Origin: Wurfbainia villosa
Taxonomy: Eukaryota; Streptophyta; Magnoliopsida; Zingiberales; Zingiberaceae
DNA: 64,000 bases
NCBI GenBank assembly: GCA_025175895.1
Contig: CM046003.1
Span: 26,061,245-26,125,244 of the forward strand
Direction of reading: 5' to 3'
The position numbers and the translations under genes are program-made. Within the stretch, counting starts at the first letter, position 1. The number at the start of each line of letters is the position of its first letter. Positions 9,782 to 20,784 of this stretch are shown here, piece by piece. The notes beneath the pieces were generated by a model. It was given only the letters and a program-made list of their open reading frames with translations. It had not been told where the DNA came from and did not search any database.

Positions 9782-11080
9782 TAGGAGTGATTTTTCAAAA
9801 GGGAAAAGAAAGCATGCTTGAATATGTATTACTTATGTGTGTGCAGAAAAATAGTGAAAAAAAAAGAGAAGAAGGAAAATGAGGGTAACCCAGCATATCA
9901 GTCAACTGCAGGGGGTGATTTGCTCTGATTAATGCCAGTGTTGGTTTGGTGAGTAGCTGATTTAAGTTGAATTGTTCATCTACAAATAGTAAAGTCATTA
10001 CCTAGTATTCTACATTGTCTCTATATTGATTTAAGGAAGGGCGAGGGGGCAAAGAATGCAGCCAAGTAGATGGAAAAGGGATCAGAGAGGGGAAATGTAC
10101 ACAGAAATAATGTTCCTTCCATCCTTTGTGTGAGGAAGGGATACCAGTCAGAAATTGAAATTTTGACCGAGCCTGAAAATAGAAGATATCGATTTCTGAT
10201 GATTTTATTTGGAAAAAGCGATGAAATAAAAAGGTTGAGGGGATAATTGATAAGTATAATGCAATGAGGTAAAAGTATAACATAAAGCAGAAGGAGTTGA
10301 GACTTAGCTGATTTAAGGGGATAGAAAAGCATTCAGATACTTCTAAAAATAATGGATGAAGGTGGAAATATAGGTCTGCTTCTATCTATTTCAAAAAGAA
10401 AGCCTTTGTTTGGCCAGGTGGTAAGTAAGGGTGCTCAGTAAAGGTAGATGCGATTATGTGGAAGCCTGAAGCAAGTTTTAATCGGGAAGATAAGCATCGA
10501 CACTATTCTCCTATCACTTTGGAGTAGGTGGGTGACAACCATGGACGGGGGATTGGAGAAATAGGATGTATCTTCTTGAGGTTGGAGAATGGAGGACAGT
10601 GAGGAGTGTGTCTGCCTTTATAATGAAGAAATGGGAGGAAAAAGGAGGGAAATAACAACTTATCCCGCTTATTCTTAGGGAGTGGAATCAGATTGAATAA
10701 GTTTGTTAGGGTAAAAATAGGGGGTAAATAAGGGAACCATACTCAGTTTAAATGTCAATAGTTACTGGTAATGGTATGGGTAAAGTAAATAGAAATGTGA
10801 TCAGATTCTATTATGAAACATATAAAAGTTATGGTGAAGTTTGTAAAATGGATATTAACAGCATAGATCTGGAAAAAGATGTGTATTAACAACATATTCG
10901 GCTAATGGAAAATCTCATAGAAACATGCACATACAGTATACGTAAGTACATAAATAAATAAGACAAACCAAGGATAAACATTCAAAGCAAATTGTTCAGT
11001 ACAAATGATGCTTACAAAGGGATTGAGTAGTCATTGCAAATGATGGGATAGTTGTTCATTGCTAAAGAGCTCATTACAAT
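9782..11080. mobile_element. TAT-1 interior, mostly non-coding, with a duplicated antisense-ORF piece
   Basis: No gag-pol is present. On the minus strand at about 10021-10200 a fragment reads FQFLTGIPSSHKGWKEHYF, related to the antisense ORF at 13013-13243 (YQFLTNMPTSYKGWKELYF). It is thus a second, broken copy of the same domain. From 10350 to 11080 I see no coding signal on either strand. Confidence 0.55.
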
Positions 11081-11081
11081 T

Positions 11082-13625
11082 TTATGATTCTGAGTCTATG
11101 TCTGACTCAATGTTAAAGGCCTCTGATGAAAATTTAGCAAAAGCAACCCCTATGTCTAAAAAGATCATGGGTTCTTTAGAGGATAGGAGGCCTTTATCGT
11201 TAGCTACCTGCATAGCTCCTTCAAAGCCTCTTTGAAAATATCTTCCATACTTGGTCGCTATTATGGTTAAAAGTTTTGTTTCTTGAGTTGCACAACGTTC
11301 GACTTCCATTTCTTGCAGATGGATCCATTCTTTGTGAAGTTGGATAGCTCAGCGAGTTTGTTCGTTGGTAACCTCTGATAATCTTTGTAAGTGTTGCATC
11401 AATATGGAAAAATGGAAGTGAAATTCTGCCATGTTATTATCAATTCTTTCTTTTAGGGCATTGAAGCCATCAATGAGTTCTTCTAAAGGTTGAAAGCACT
11501 GGCCTGACTGGAAGCGCCAGTCCTTCTCTTTCTGTGCCAGTGTCTGAGCCACTGCTTGTGATGTTGCTGCTTGTTGTTTATAAGATTCAACTTCTTCTCG
11601 GAGAGCCCGAATAGTAGTATCTTTGCAAGAATTTTCCCACTTGGCCTTGTGCAGATCATGCCCATGTTGAATTGAGGCTTTTTCTTTCTCTGATATTAAT
11701 TGGGCTCTCTCGACAGTTAGGGTTTGTACTTGAAATTGGAGTTCTTGCAACTGTTATTGAAATGATGCCTCTTTCTCGGATCGATCGGGAGATGCAAGAG
11801 GACTGGTTTGTAATCCCTTTGAAGAAGTTGAAATTTTAGTAAGGCCGATCTGAAAGTCCTTGGTAGAAGTTTGGGGTGCGGGGCTGATAATAGGTAGAGG
11901 CATTTTTGTATGAGAGGAGGAAGGTTGAAGTTGTTGGATCTAATATTCAGTAAACCATTGACTGAAATCATGGAGCTTAGAGGTGCTCTACAAAATAAAC
12001 AAAGTAGAAGTGATAGGAGATATATATTGGTGTAATAAAATAAGTTAGTAAAAGGAAAAAAAATTTCCATGTGGAGGCTCTGGTAGAGCTCTTGCAAAAA
12101 TAAGGGAATGTCAGTATTGGTATAGGAGGGGGCAGTTTGCGGTAGAGTAGAATCTGATATGGGAATTGAAGTATCAGAGGGAAGTAAAGATGTAGGAGGT
12201 ATAGGAGGAGAATTGGGGTTGGATGGAGACATAGGAATTTTTTAGGAGGAGGGCAGGTATAGGTATCTGATACAACTTGTACTAGGAGATCAAGAGGGGA
12301 GGATGTGGTAAATTTAGGAGCTATGGGGCTTGTAGGAGGTAGGGGTTGTTGATGTCTAGTAGGAAAGAGGGAGGCTAAAGGAAGGTCGTCAGTAGAAGAA
12401 GTTGGAGAAGAAGATGAGGAGAGATTAATAAGGGCATATGAAGTATTAGGTGGAGGGGGTGTTGTGGTAGGAGGTAGTAAATCTAGTGAAGGGAGTGAAG
12501 AGGTGGACTCTGCGGGGAGTAAAATGTCAAAAGGGGAAGAAGGGTTTTGAAGGGGTTCCGGTGGAGGAGGAATAAGATCAATGGCGACTAGAGTGAGGGT
12601 AGGCTGCCCGAGTTCTTCAAGTATGATAATGGAGCTTCGGGGAAGTTCGGAGGGGACTTGTGATACAAATTTATAAATAATTTTTTATGAAGAAGTTGCA
12701 AGAATGAGATTGATATAATCATGGTAAGCACTAAAGGAAGGGGGAGTAATTACTGATGAAGATGGTTCTTGGTTGGAGGTGGAGGTGGAGGTAGATGTTG
12801 CTTGGATTCTTTTCCTTTTTTTCTATTGCTTTTTTTCCAAGGTTCTTGCAATAGCAATGTGCATCATGTCTTTTGAGAAATTAGTATGTTAGTATACATT
12901 TACATGTAAAATTAGTAAGTATACAACAAAATAAAACTTACCTATGGGATGAGCTTCGGCTGAAGGTATAGGAGATAACCCGTAGTAAGACAATATCGGT
13001 TCTTGCAGAATTTCAGAAATGTTGAAATGTTTGTTTTTTTAGTAGAGGTTCGATGAAGGGGAAATTGATATAGAATTTGATGGCTTTCAGCTCAGGGAGT
13101 GAGCGAAGAGCAATCCTCCAAGTTAAAGAGTATTGGAGGATAGGATCTAAAGGGACATAGAAATATAGTTCTTTCCATCCCTTATAGGAAGTAGGCATGT
13201 TGGTAAGAAATTGATAATCTTGGCGTGCCATGAAGTAAAGCACACCAAATGTCAGCCATTTTGAGTTAGTAGAAGCAATGGAAGACGTGAGGAGTTTGGG
13301 GGATGTTAAGGTGTTTGAAAATGATTATGATTCCGATGAGTATATGAATGGAGTTGGGTGTTAGCTAGTTAATGGGGAGGTTGTAGTATACCAAGATGTT
13401 GAAGAGAGGTTTCGGAATAGGAAGGCGGAGGCCTCCTTCAAGTTGGCCCATGAAAAGAGTGTTGGTGCCGGTCGGGGGCTGGTGAGGTCGTTGATGGGGA
13501 GCTGGGATGATGGAGATAAAGCCTTCGGGGATGTATTTAGGCTCCTGAAGGAAGAAGGGGTGATTGAGAGTTAGTCGGCTAGGGGTTGTTTCGTACCAGG
13601 GAATAGTGGAAGAAGAGGAGGCCAT
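11082..13625 (-). pseudogene. TAT-1 antisense ORF (putative gypsy-type transposon protein), broken
   Basis: TAT-lineage gypsy elements often carry an extra ORF, opposite in strand to gag-pol and located before the 3' LTR. Here it starts at 13625 (MASSSSTIPWYETTPS) with PEGFISIIPAPHQRP. It then shows the conserved FLTNMPTSYKGWKELYF stretch (about 13140-13215), matching the Pfam family called putative gypsy type transposon. A Pro/Ser-rich middle follows (about 12480-11770), then a coiled-coil region (ALREEVESYKQQAA, 11750-11349) and an acidic tail ending near 11082. Several frame breaks and stops separate these parts. The function of this protein is unknown in general. TAT-1 has kept it while losing gag-pol. 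Confidence 0.7.
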
Positions 13626-14648
13626 GAAGGAAGACTTGTTGCAGAGGGGTTGAAGGCGTCGAGGACGAAGAAAGCTAGGGGTTTTTGTAAACGTAAAGAG
13701 GAAGTTAATAGTTAAGTGTTAAGTGAAGTAACACCCTTTAAAGGAAAAGGTGAAAAAGTTAAGTAAAATGGTGGATGTAGAAAAAATGAAGTTAAGGGTG
13801 AGTTTTATTTTTTCTCGGCTCTAATATTTTTTTTAAAAAAAAATTCTGACAAGGATCAGTGATGTTTTTAAGGATTTTATGCCTAATATAGAGACTAAGG
13901 TATAACAATTTTCTTCTTGCAGGGTTCTGGAGATAAAAATTGACTTAAGGCTCTTACGCCTACTATAACAGTCTTTGGGCTAGGTTGCTACATTCCCCCA
14001 CGGGGACTATAACGCCAACTATATGGCAGGTAAAATGTTCTCAAGGATATTATGCCTACTATAATAGCATATGGGCTAGTTAGCTACATTCCTTCATGGG
14101 GACTATAACGCTAGTTATATGGCAGTAAAATGTTCTCAAGGCTCTCATGCCTCATATAACAGCCTATGGGCTAGGTAATTACATTTCCCCCACTGGGACA
14201 ATAACGCAAGCTATATGGTAGGTAAATTGCTAACATTCAAGTTTAAGGCCCTACACCTAGTATGAAAATTAAGGCCCTATGCCTAGTATGACTATTGAAG
14301 GCCCTGTGTCGATGACAATTTAAAGCCTTGCATCTATTGTGACAGTTTGTGGTTCTATGTTTAATATGGCATAATCTATATCAGTAAGAACTTGTGAAAC
14401 TTCATTCAATTTTGCTCTTCAGTTTCACTAAAGAGAGGGAACTTATGATGGGTGTGGTGTTTTTTAGCTAAAGGCTCTTCTACTTTTATCAGTTAAGGCA
14501 AAGAAGTTTTTTTTTATTAGCTAAGGCAGAGAACTTTTTATTTTATCAGCTAAGGCAAGAAATTTTTTTCAATAAAGGTAGTTTCAGTAGATACTTGTAA
14601 AACTTTACTCAACTTTGCTTTTCAGTTTTACTAAAGAGGGGGAACTTA
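13626..14648 (+). repeat. TAT-1 3' untranslated region with tandem repeats
   Basis: Three units of about 95 bases begin at 13947, 14043 and 14138; each includes GGGCTAG, TACATT and GGGACTATAACGC. They are followed by shorter units built on AAGGCCCTATGCCTAGTATG (about 14243-14345). Two copies of a block ending GGGAACTTATGATGGG (near 14428 and 14640) look like duplicated polypurine tracts. Hypervariable tandem repeats before the 3' LTR are known for the Ogre/TAT lineage. Confidence 0.75.
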
Positions 14649-15681
14649 TGATGGGGTTAGGATTTTCAGTCAGATACTTAGCGTGTTTTTCAGGAGGTAT
14701 CAAGTGTGATTTCCGACAGTATATGTAATTTTTGAGCTGAGTAGAGGCGAGTAGATTAGTCATGCTCAGAGCTAAGTGTTGTATCGGTAGGGAAATATTT
14801 GTGTTTTCGAGTTGATATCTGTAATTCCTGATCGGTTAGTATATTTTCTAAGCAGTATGTATAATTCTCGAGCTGAGTCGGGTTAGTAGATTAGGTGTGC
14901 TCAGAGCTAAGTATAGTGTTGACAGAGTAGTATGTGCATTGATGTATGTAATTCCCTTGCAGTATGTGTAATTTCTGAGCTGAGTAGGGGTGAGCAGATT
15001 AGTGGTGCTCAGAGCTAAGTATTGTGTTGACAGAATAGTATATACACTTCCCGATTGATGTATGTAATTCCCTAGCAATCAGTATATTTCTCGAGTTTCT
15101 AGTGTATTTCCTGAGTAGTATGTCTATTTCTCGAGTGATGCATGATTTTCCAGGGTTCTTTCTGGAGAAGAAGAAAAAGGGAGATGGGAGTATTTTAGGT
15201 ACGGGAAGTGACAGGGAATGTGTTAAAGAAGTGTTATTAATATTTTTGTTTATATGTTTGATTAATAATTAGCAGGAAGATAAGAGGCACACAGAATATG
15301 TGGAGAGTGTGAAAGGAACTATTTTGAAAAGGAGTGGGAGAAGCAGTTACCTCTTGATAGATTGGTAAGGGCATTAAAGTAAATCTACTTCAAGAAGAGG
15401 CAGGATGAATCCCTATAAAAGGGGTAGAGGTGGAAGGAGAAGGGGATTGGTTTTTCTCTTTACTATTCGATACCTCAAAGATCTTCTTCTCACATCTTCT
15501 TTCTACATTTTACATTCTTCATTCTCCTACCGCCTCTCACTTAAGCATCAGAGGGGTCATGCCTGGATGCCATCCCACTCTTAACCTTCTTCTCTAAAGT
15601 GATAGATCTGTCTTGCAGTTCAAGGACCCAAGGGGATCAGAAAAGGATTTGAAGAAGGGAGAAAAGGATCTAAGCAGACTG
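14649..15681 (+). mobile_element. TAT-1 3' LTR, right end lost
   Basis: The LTR begins TGATGGGGTTAGG after the purine run AAAGAGGGGGAACTTA. Its first half holds imperfect repeats with GAGCTGAG and GTGCTCAGAGCTAAGT (near 14733, 14868, 14976). The second half (15288-15680) matches the left LTR remnant 9350-9745, including CCCTATAAAAGGGG. The last 20 or so bases of the LTR, present at 9741-9760, are missing. The 58 bases up to 15739 are unassigned. Confidence 0.75.
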
Positions 15682-15739
15682 AATGATACCACTGTAACCT
15701 GATTTGGAAGTTGGGTATCGAAATAACGATGGTTGGGAT

Positions 15740-17381
15740 TGTTGGAACATTGGTGAGTGCTAGAGAGGGGGGGGGGGTGAATGGCGCGTTCGCCCGTCTG
15801 ATGATGGACTTTATTCGTGCTTGTGTATAATCGTTATTAGCGCAGCTGAATATAAAATAGCAATAACAAAACATGACAAACACAATCAAAACACGATAAT
15901 ATAACGTGGTTCGGAACCTTAGAGTTCCTACTCCACGGATTGGGCTCAAATGAGCCCTAGTGATGCAAACACCACCACTAATCAATAATACTCCTTCTCG
16001 ACAATAAGTCGGAGGTGGAGAAACTTCGTACAAAGATTCTTACAATAATAAGAAAGAAATACAAGAAAATACGAGTAAACTACACAAATACAAGTAAAGA
16101 AAACTTTACAAAATGTGAACATGAAAATGATTGCTTTTGGTTGCTTGAGAAGAGCCTTGAAGGTATGGATTGCAGCAGCATACCCCCCCAAATCGTCTCA
16201 AAGAACCATACCAAAATCCCTCTCCTCGAGCTCATTTTAAAGCTGCAACTCAGGCTAGATTCTGCCTAGCAGTCGATTGATCATGACCATCAGTCGACTG
16301 CTCCTATAGCCTTTGTGAGACAATGACTCAATCCACGTTGGATAAGTTCCAATGGATAGACCATCAGTCGACTGATCACACCCATCAGTCGACTGATGCA
16401 CAGGCAGTCGAGTCGCTGGTCAAGCCTGCCTCACGTCTATGGTGTTTCCTCAACATCAGTTGACTGACCCTCAATGTTAGTTGACTGATCAAGCAGTTGA
16501 GGCACCGGTCAATGCACCTTGCATTTTTGGCCACCGCAGTCGAGGCCAGTCGAGAAGGCGCCTCGACTGGGACTCTAGTCGAGGCGCTAGTCGAGCCGCT
16601 TTATGGCCACAATTCAACTGTAGTTAATTGTAGTCGACTCCCATCAGTCGACTGGTCATAATCTCAGTCGACTGATAAATCTCAAACATGAGATTTAACC
16701 CCAAGTATGATTCCCTCATACTTGCTAAATCACCCTTAGTCTAGACCTAAGCCTTCTAGACACCTCCATTAGCCTCACGCCTATCGGATCCCTCCAAGTC
16801 ACCCATGACTTGTTCATCCATACGCTAGCCTTCAGGTGCTTCCATTGGCTATTATCATGCTAACGTGGTCTACACTACCAAGACACATTGGGCTTATATT
16901 GCCAAGACACACGCTTGGACTTTACGCTGCCAACCATTGGACTTATGCTGCCAAGACTCCACGCTTGGACTTTACGCCGCCAATATCAACCCTTGGACTT
17001 CCCTTGCCAACTCATGTTGGACTTTCCATTTGCCAAGACTCAAGCTTGGACTTTCCCTTGCCAAGACCCATGCTTGGACTTTCCATGTCAACCCATGTTG
17101 AATTTTCCAATTGCCAAGACTCATGCTTGGACTTTCCCTTGCCAAGACCCATGCTTGGACTTTCCATGCCAACCCATGTTGGACTTTCCAATTGCCAAGA
17201 CCCAAGCTTGGACTTTTCCTTGCCAACTCATGTTGGACTTCTCCATTATGGTCAACCCCAAGTCAACTATCTAGTCAACCAATTGTCAAACAACGGTCAA
17301 CTCCTTTGTCAAATATCAATGTCAAATATCAAAACACTACTCGAGTCTGGTCAATTATGACCTGGGCCGATTGCACCAACA
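15740..17381 (-). mobile_element. TRG-1 3' LTR
   Basis: Reading on the minus strand from 17381, the LTR begins TGTTGGTGCAATCGGCCCAG and ends at 15740 with TGTTCCAACA, 1642 bp. It contains the CCAAG/CTTGG array (about 17250-16860), many CAGTCGACTG palindromes (about 16680-16265), a TTTAAAA in place of TATA (about 16235), and the hairpin block at 15905-15937. It is preceded on the minus strand by the purine tract of 17382-17394, so it is the 3' LTR. ORFs at 16836-17404 are by-products of the array. Confidence 0.9.
15905..15937 (-). ncRNA. Predicted LTR hairpin with AGTA/GAA internal loop (TRG-1)
   Basis: On the minus strand the outer stem is CGTGG/CCACG, the internal loop AGTA/GAA, the inner stem GGAACT/GGTTCC (one T-G wobble) and the loop CTAA. 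Confidence 0.55.
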
Positions 17382-19237
17382 ATCTCCCCCTTTTTGATGT
17401 TTGACAAAAACCAACATCTTTGAGTTAGAACACTAACTCAATTAAATCCTCCCAATTTTTCAAATTGGGAATTCCCAAATTCTTCCCCTTTTTGACATAC
17501 ATCAAAAAGGTTCTCCCCAAGGGTGTCAATGTCTCATATCCCAATGAGATCTTACAATCTCTCACTTTGGTCCAAAAACATCTAGGATGCCTTCACTCTT
17601 TCTAGTGATAAGTCCCATATCACTAAAGAGAGGCAATCCTCACTTCTCTAAAAACTCAAAATTCTCATGAGGAAGAACACATCCATCATCCCATGATGGA
17701 TAACCTCCCCCTAAAGGCTTGCTCTCCCTTGACCATTGCACCAACAATGTCCTCGGAGAGTCCCTAAGCTTATAGGAACACTAAACCATCAATATTAAGG
17801 ACAAAAGTTCAAACTTGAACTTTCACACACCTTAAAATTGATACATACCGTAAACAATTCTCCTAATCTATATCCAATGGATTTTTACCCTTTCTAATGC
17901 TTTCCAAAGTATATCCTAGGGTTAGGAGCAGTTAGGGTAACTTAACATAGCTGAAATCAAGCTAAACAACCTTTGTTTACCTGAAATCATGCCTGACAGT
18001 TGACTCTTTCAACTACGATCATTGCCCTATAGGCGTCAGTGATAGCGATTAATCGAGGCACCACCTCATTTGCTCTTAATGTCGATCATATCATATGATC
18101 GATTTCTATAGTTTGCAGAAATCAAGTTCAGAAATTGGTTTCGAAAAATTATAAGTAATTATACATAATACAAAAAATTATGAAAATTCATATGTATAAT
18201 ACTTAAGTCAATCATTATGGGTAAAAAATATTAGAAAAATAAAATACCCATAAAATAATGAGATTGACATAAAGTTCAAAACTATTGAAAAGTTCAATAT
18301 TTTGACCCTACTTTGTATCAACTCTATCAATGGTGATTGCTATCAAAAGATAAGCTTCACCAAGGTTTTTCAAAATAATTTTAAAATGGTTTTAAGACCT
18401 TATATTGAACCATGGTCTATGGGTTTAATGCACATGACTTGTATATAAGCTTTCCTCATGATTCCTCCATGGTATAAGATGAGTTTGAGTTCATCTAGAT
18501 GCAAAAACTATGCACCTTGAACTAAACTCATTTTCTAGCATCTCACATGTGTCTAGGGTGTTTGAAATTACACACGTCAATTTGATTTGAGATGTGGGTT
18601 TTGTTCATCCTAATCTAAAGTCTCATGTATTTTTCTAAGGTAACACTATTTGATTCCCTTATACATGGGACTTCAAGTCATGCCAATTGTCCTTAAATCA
18701 ATTTTCATAAATCCTAAATGCATGAATGATGATTATGGCATAAATGATAGCATAATTAAGAACATGTACCAATAATCATGATGTCATGGCATATAAATTT
18801 AATCTAAATATACATGACATAAAAACTTAAACCTAAGCATTATCATGACATATTAAATGATAAAAATGAATATGATGTCATGACATGGCATATGGTAAAC
18901 AAGTTATGGAAAATAAAATGTGAAGGTATAGAAATACCTAAGTTTTAGTATTGATTTCCATTTGCTAGGATTAATTCCATTTTGCCATATTATCACTCTT
19001 CTCCCAAGTGTGCAAAAAATCCAAAATGGCACACTATGACATCTAAATCTAGATTGTGTCAATTTGATCAATTTTTCATAGTTCTCAAAAATATATTGGC
19101 ACATCATAAAAACCATTAGGATTTAATTCAAACCACATTTCCAAAGTATTCCATTACCTTGGAAATGACCTAAAGTGCCAACTTTGCTATGGTGGGTTAA
19201 CTACCCATCTAATCAAGGTTGACACATCCTAACCCAT
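17382..19237 (-). mobile_element. TRG-1 3' non-coding region
   Basis: On the minus strand this lies between the gag stop and the 3' LTR. It is AT-rich, without credible ORFs, and collinear with 35002-36828 and 57669-59227. It holds repeats of ATGACATCATG-type words, the conserved hairpin at 18332-18361, an internal TGTTGGTGCAATGG (17734-17746), a polypurine tract next to the LTR, and an A5G4-type purine run about 100 bases further in. It contains no pol remnant. Confidence 0.8.
18332..18361 (-). ncRNA. Conserved 3'-region hairpin (TRG-1 copy)
   Basis: On the minus strand: outer stem GGTGA/TCACC, inner stem TTATC/GATAG (one T-G wobble), loop TTTT. It matches the hairpins of TRG-3 and TRG-4. 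Confidence 0.55.
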
Positions 19238-19610
19238 TTAGCATGAATCGATCACGCTCTTAAGAACCCAATACCTATTGGAGCTCCTTGGGTTTACTAG
19301 GTATTCCCTAGGGATAGCTTCCCTAAATACCCTCCTAATGACCCTTTTAGGCTTAGAAGCCTTGGTCATTGTGGTCTTGCCTAGGTCAACTCTAGGAGTG
19401 ACTCCCCTTGTAACCTTCTTAGTGACTTCCTTAAGTTTCTTCGAAACCTTAGCCACTAGGCACACTCCTTGGTTAGCCTTAGGGATTGCCTCCCTAGTAA
19501 CCTTGGTCTTCCTAGACCTAGATTGTGTTCCATAATCGAATGGAACACTATGGTAGATCTCCTTGGGCTTAGGTTTATGACCCAAACCTCTCTTGCCCTT
19601 GGGTGGACCT
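19238..19610 (-). pseudogene. TRG-1 gag, C-terminal part
   Basis: The minus-strand frame encodes the basic C-terminal tail of the Gag-only family: GLGHKPKPKEIYHSVPFDYG, then repeated K-V-x-R units ending in YWVLKSVIDSC and a stop. It corresponds to roughly the last 120 residues of the TRG-3 protein. It is interrupted at 19610 by a solo LTR and continues for about 30 bases at 20745. The zinc knuckles and capsid part are lost, because the sequence switches to gypsy near 20775. Confidence 0.85.
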
Positions 19611-20744
19611 TGTTGGATCGAGTGGATCGCTAGAGGGGGGGGGTGAATAGTGATAAAAACTTTTTCTTTTAAATCGTTCGGTAGACAATTAAATGCAGCG
19701 GAAATGTAAATAAAAACTAAATGAGACAAATAGTTTTTTTACTTGGTTCGTAGCCTTCGGCCACTACTCCAAGGCCCTAATGATCCTAGACCGTGTACGA
19801 AGGGCAATTCACTAAAACACTCCTCCTCGTTGGAGATAGGAGTTTTACGATTTCAAAAACCTTCGAAGCAAAAGATAGAGAGACAACCCCTCTCTTCTAT
19901 TAAAATAAAATGCAACGGTAGAAAGCCTCGATTAACAAACGAATTGCAAGATTAAGAGAAATGACAAACTAAGATTATACCAACAACTCGAAGATAGGAC
20001 TTAAACTAGGGTTGTTGGCAACACTTCGTTGTTGTAGAGTCGTCGGAGAGTCGCAGCGTTGCGGAGGCTTTTGAGCACTTAGAATTGATGAGAAAACCCT
20101 AGGTTAGGACCTCCTTTTATATCCTTTGAACCCCTTTTCAAGAGGAACCCTAGCCAATCACAATTGAGCACCAATCTCCTTGAAATGGGGTGATAAGCCT
20201 TGACTCCTCGAATCTGATCATTGACCATCAGTCGACTGATGGCCATCATCACGATCGATGGCGACATCGGTCGAGTGTCGACCTCCAGGATGATCGATTG
20301 ATTGTCAAATCCTCCAAGCCGGGCAAATGCGATCGTGCTGCAAGTCAAAGTTAGCTCAACAAAAACATAATTTCGACGGTCGTCGACCGTCCGATCTCGA
20401 CCTAGACCATCTATAGGATGTCTTTGGTCGGATCTACGCTTAAGATCATCCCCGTAATGAGGATACGACCTCACTTACACTCGCACACACGAGCTTACCT
20501 CGATACTTACGTGTTACTTTTGCTTCCGGCCTTCCACTCGATTCCTTCGGCTCCCTCCGAAGTCACTCGAGTATCGCCCGACCACCACGGCTTCCTCCGG
20601 GTGTCGCTAGCCTTCATCTCCAGCTATAGCAATCTTCTGCACACTCGATTCAGCTCGTGAGATAACGACATGAGCTTAACTTTGTATTGTTTGCTATAAT
20701 CAAAACTCAGGTTCGACTTAGGTGCCTACTGCACCAACAGACCT
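19606..20744. mobile_element. Solo LTR (Copia-4 type) with target duplication GACCT
   Basis: The LTR spans 19611-20739 (1129 bp, minus orientation), begins TGTTGGATCG on the plus strand and ends GCACCAACA. It is flanked by GACCT at 19606-19610 and 20740-20744. Removing it joins the Gag frame of TRG-1. Its minus-strand end (CACCCCCCCCTCTAGCGATCCACTCGATCCAACA in outline) matches the Copia-4 LTR at 63787. It contains a few TCGACTG palindromes and the hairpin block at 19742-19773. No internal region is present, as expected after recombination between two LTRs. Confidence 0.9.
19742..19773 (-). ncRNA. Predicted LTR hairpin with AGTA/GAA internal loop (solo LTR)
   Basis: On the minus strand: outer stem CTTGG/CCAAG, internal loop AGTA/GAA, inner stem GTGGCC/GGCTAC, loop GAA. 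The inner stem shares little sequence with the other families yet still pairs. Confidence 0.55.
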
Positions 20745-20784
20745 TGCTTCCTAGACCCTAGGTTTTGACTCCTAGATCCTAGAG
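20745..20784 (-). pseudogene. Small remainder of TRG-1 gag next to the gypsy junction
   Basis: TGCTTCCTAGACCCTAGG continues the Gag frame interrupted by the solo LTR and matches the homologous place in TRG-2 (about 28286). Homology ends near 20775, where gypsy sequence begins. Confidence 0.6.

Noticed and set aside
9782..11080. Ordinary host gene on the minus strand
   Set aside because: The only conserved stretch is the KGWK domain of the TAT antisense ORF, duplicated from 13013-13243.
16265..16680. CRISPR-like array because of regularly recurring CAGTCGACTG
   Set aside because: Spacing is irregular, the repeat is a 10-bp palindrome inside LTRs, and the genome is eukaryotic.
20418..20660. 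ORF of 80 codons in the solo LTR at 19611-20739
   Set aside because: It lies in LTR sequence that is non-coding in the related Copia-4 LTR and has no recognisable domain.
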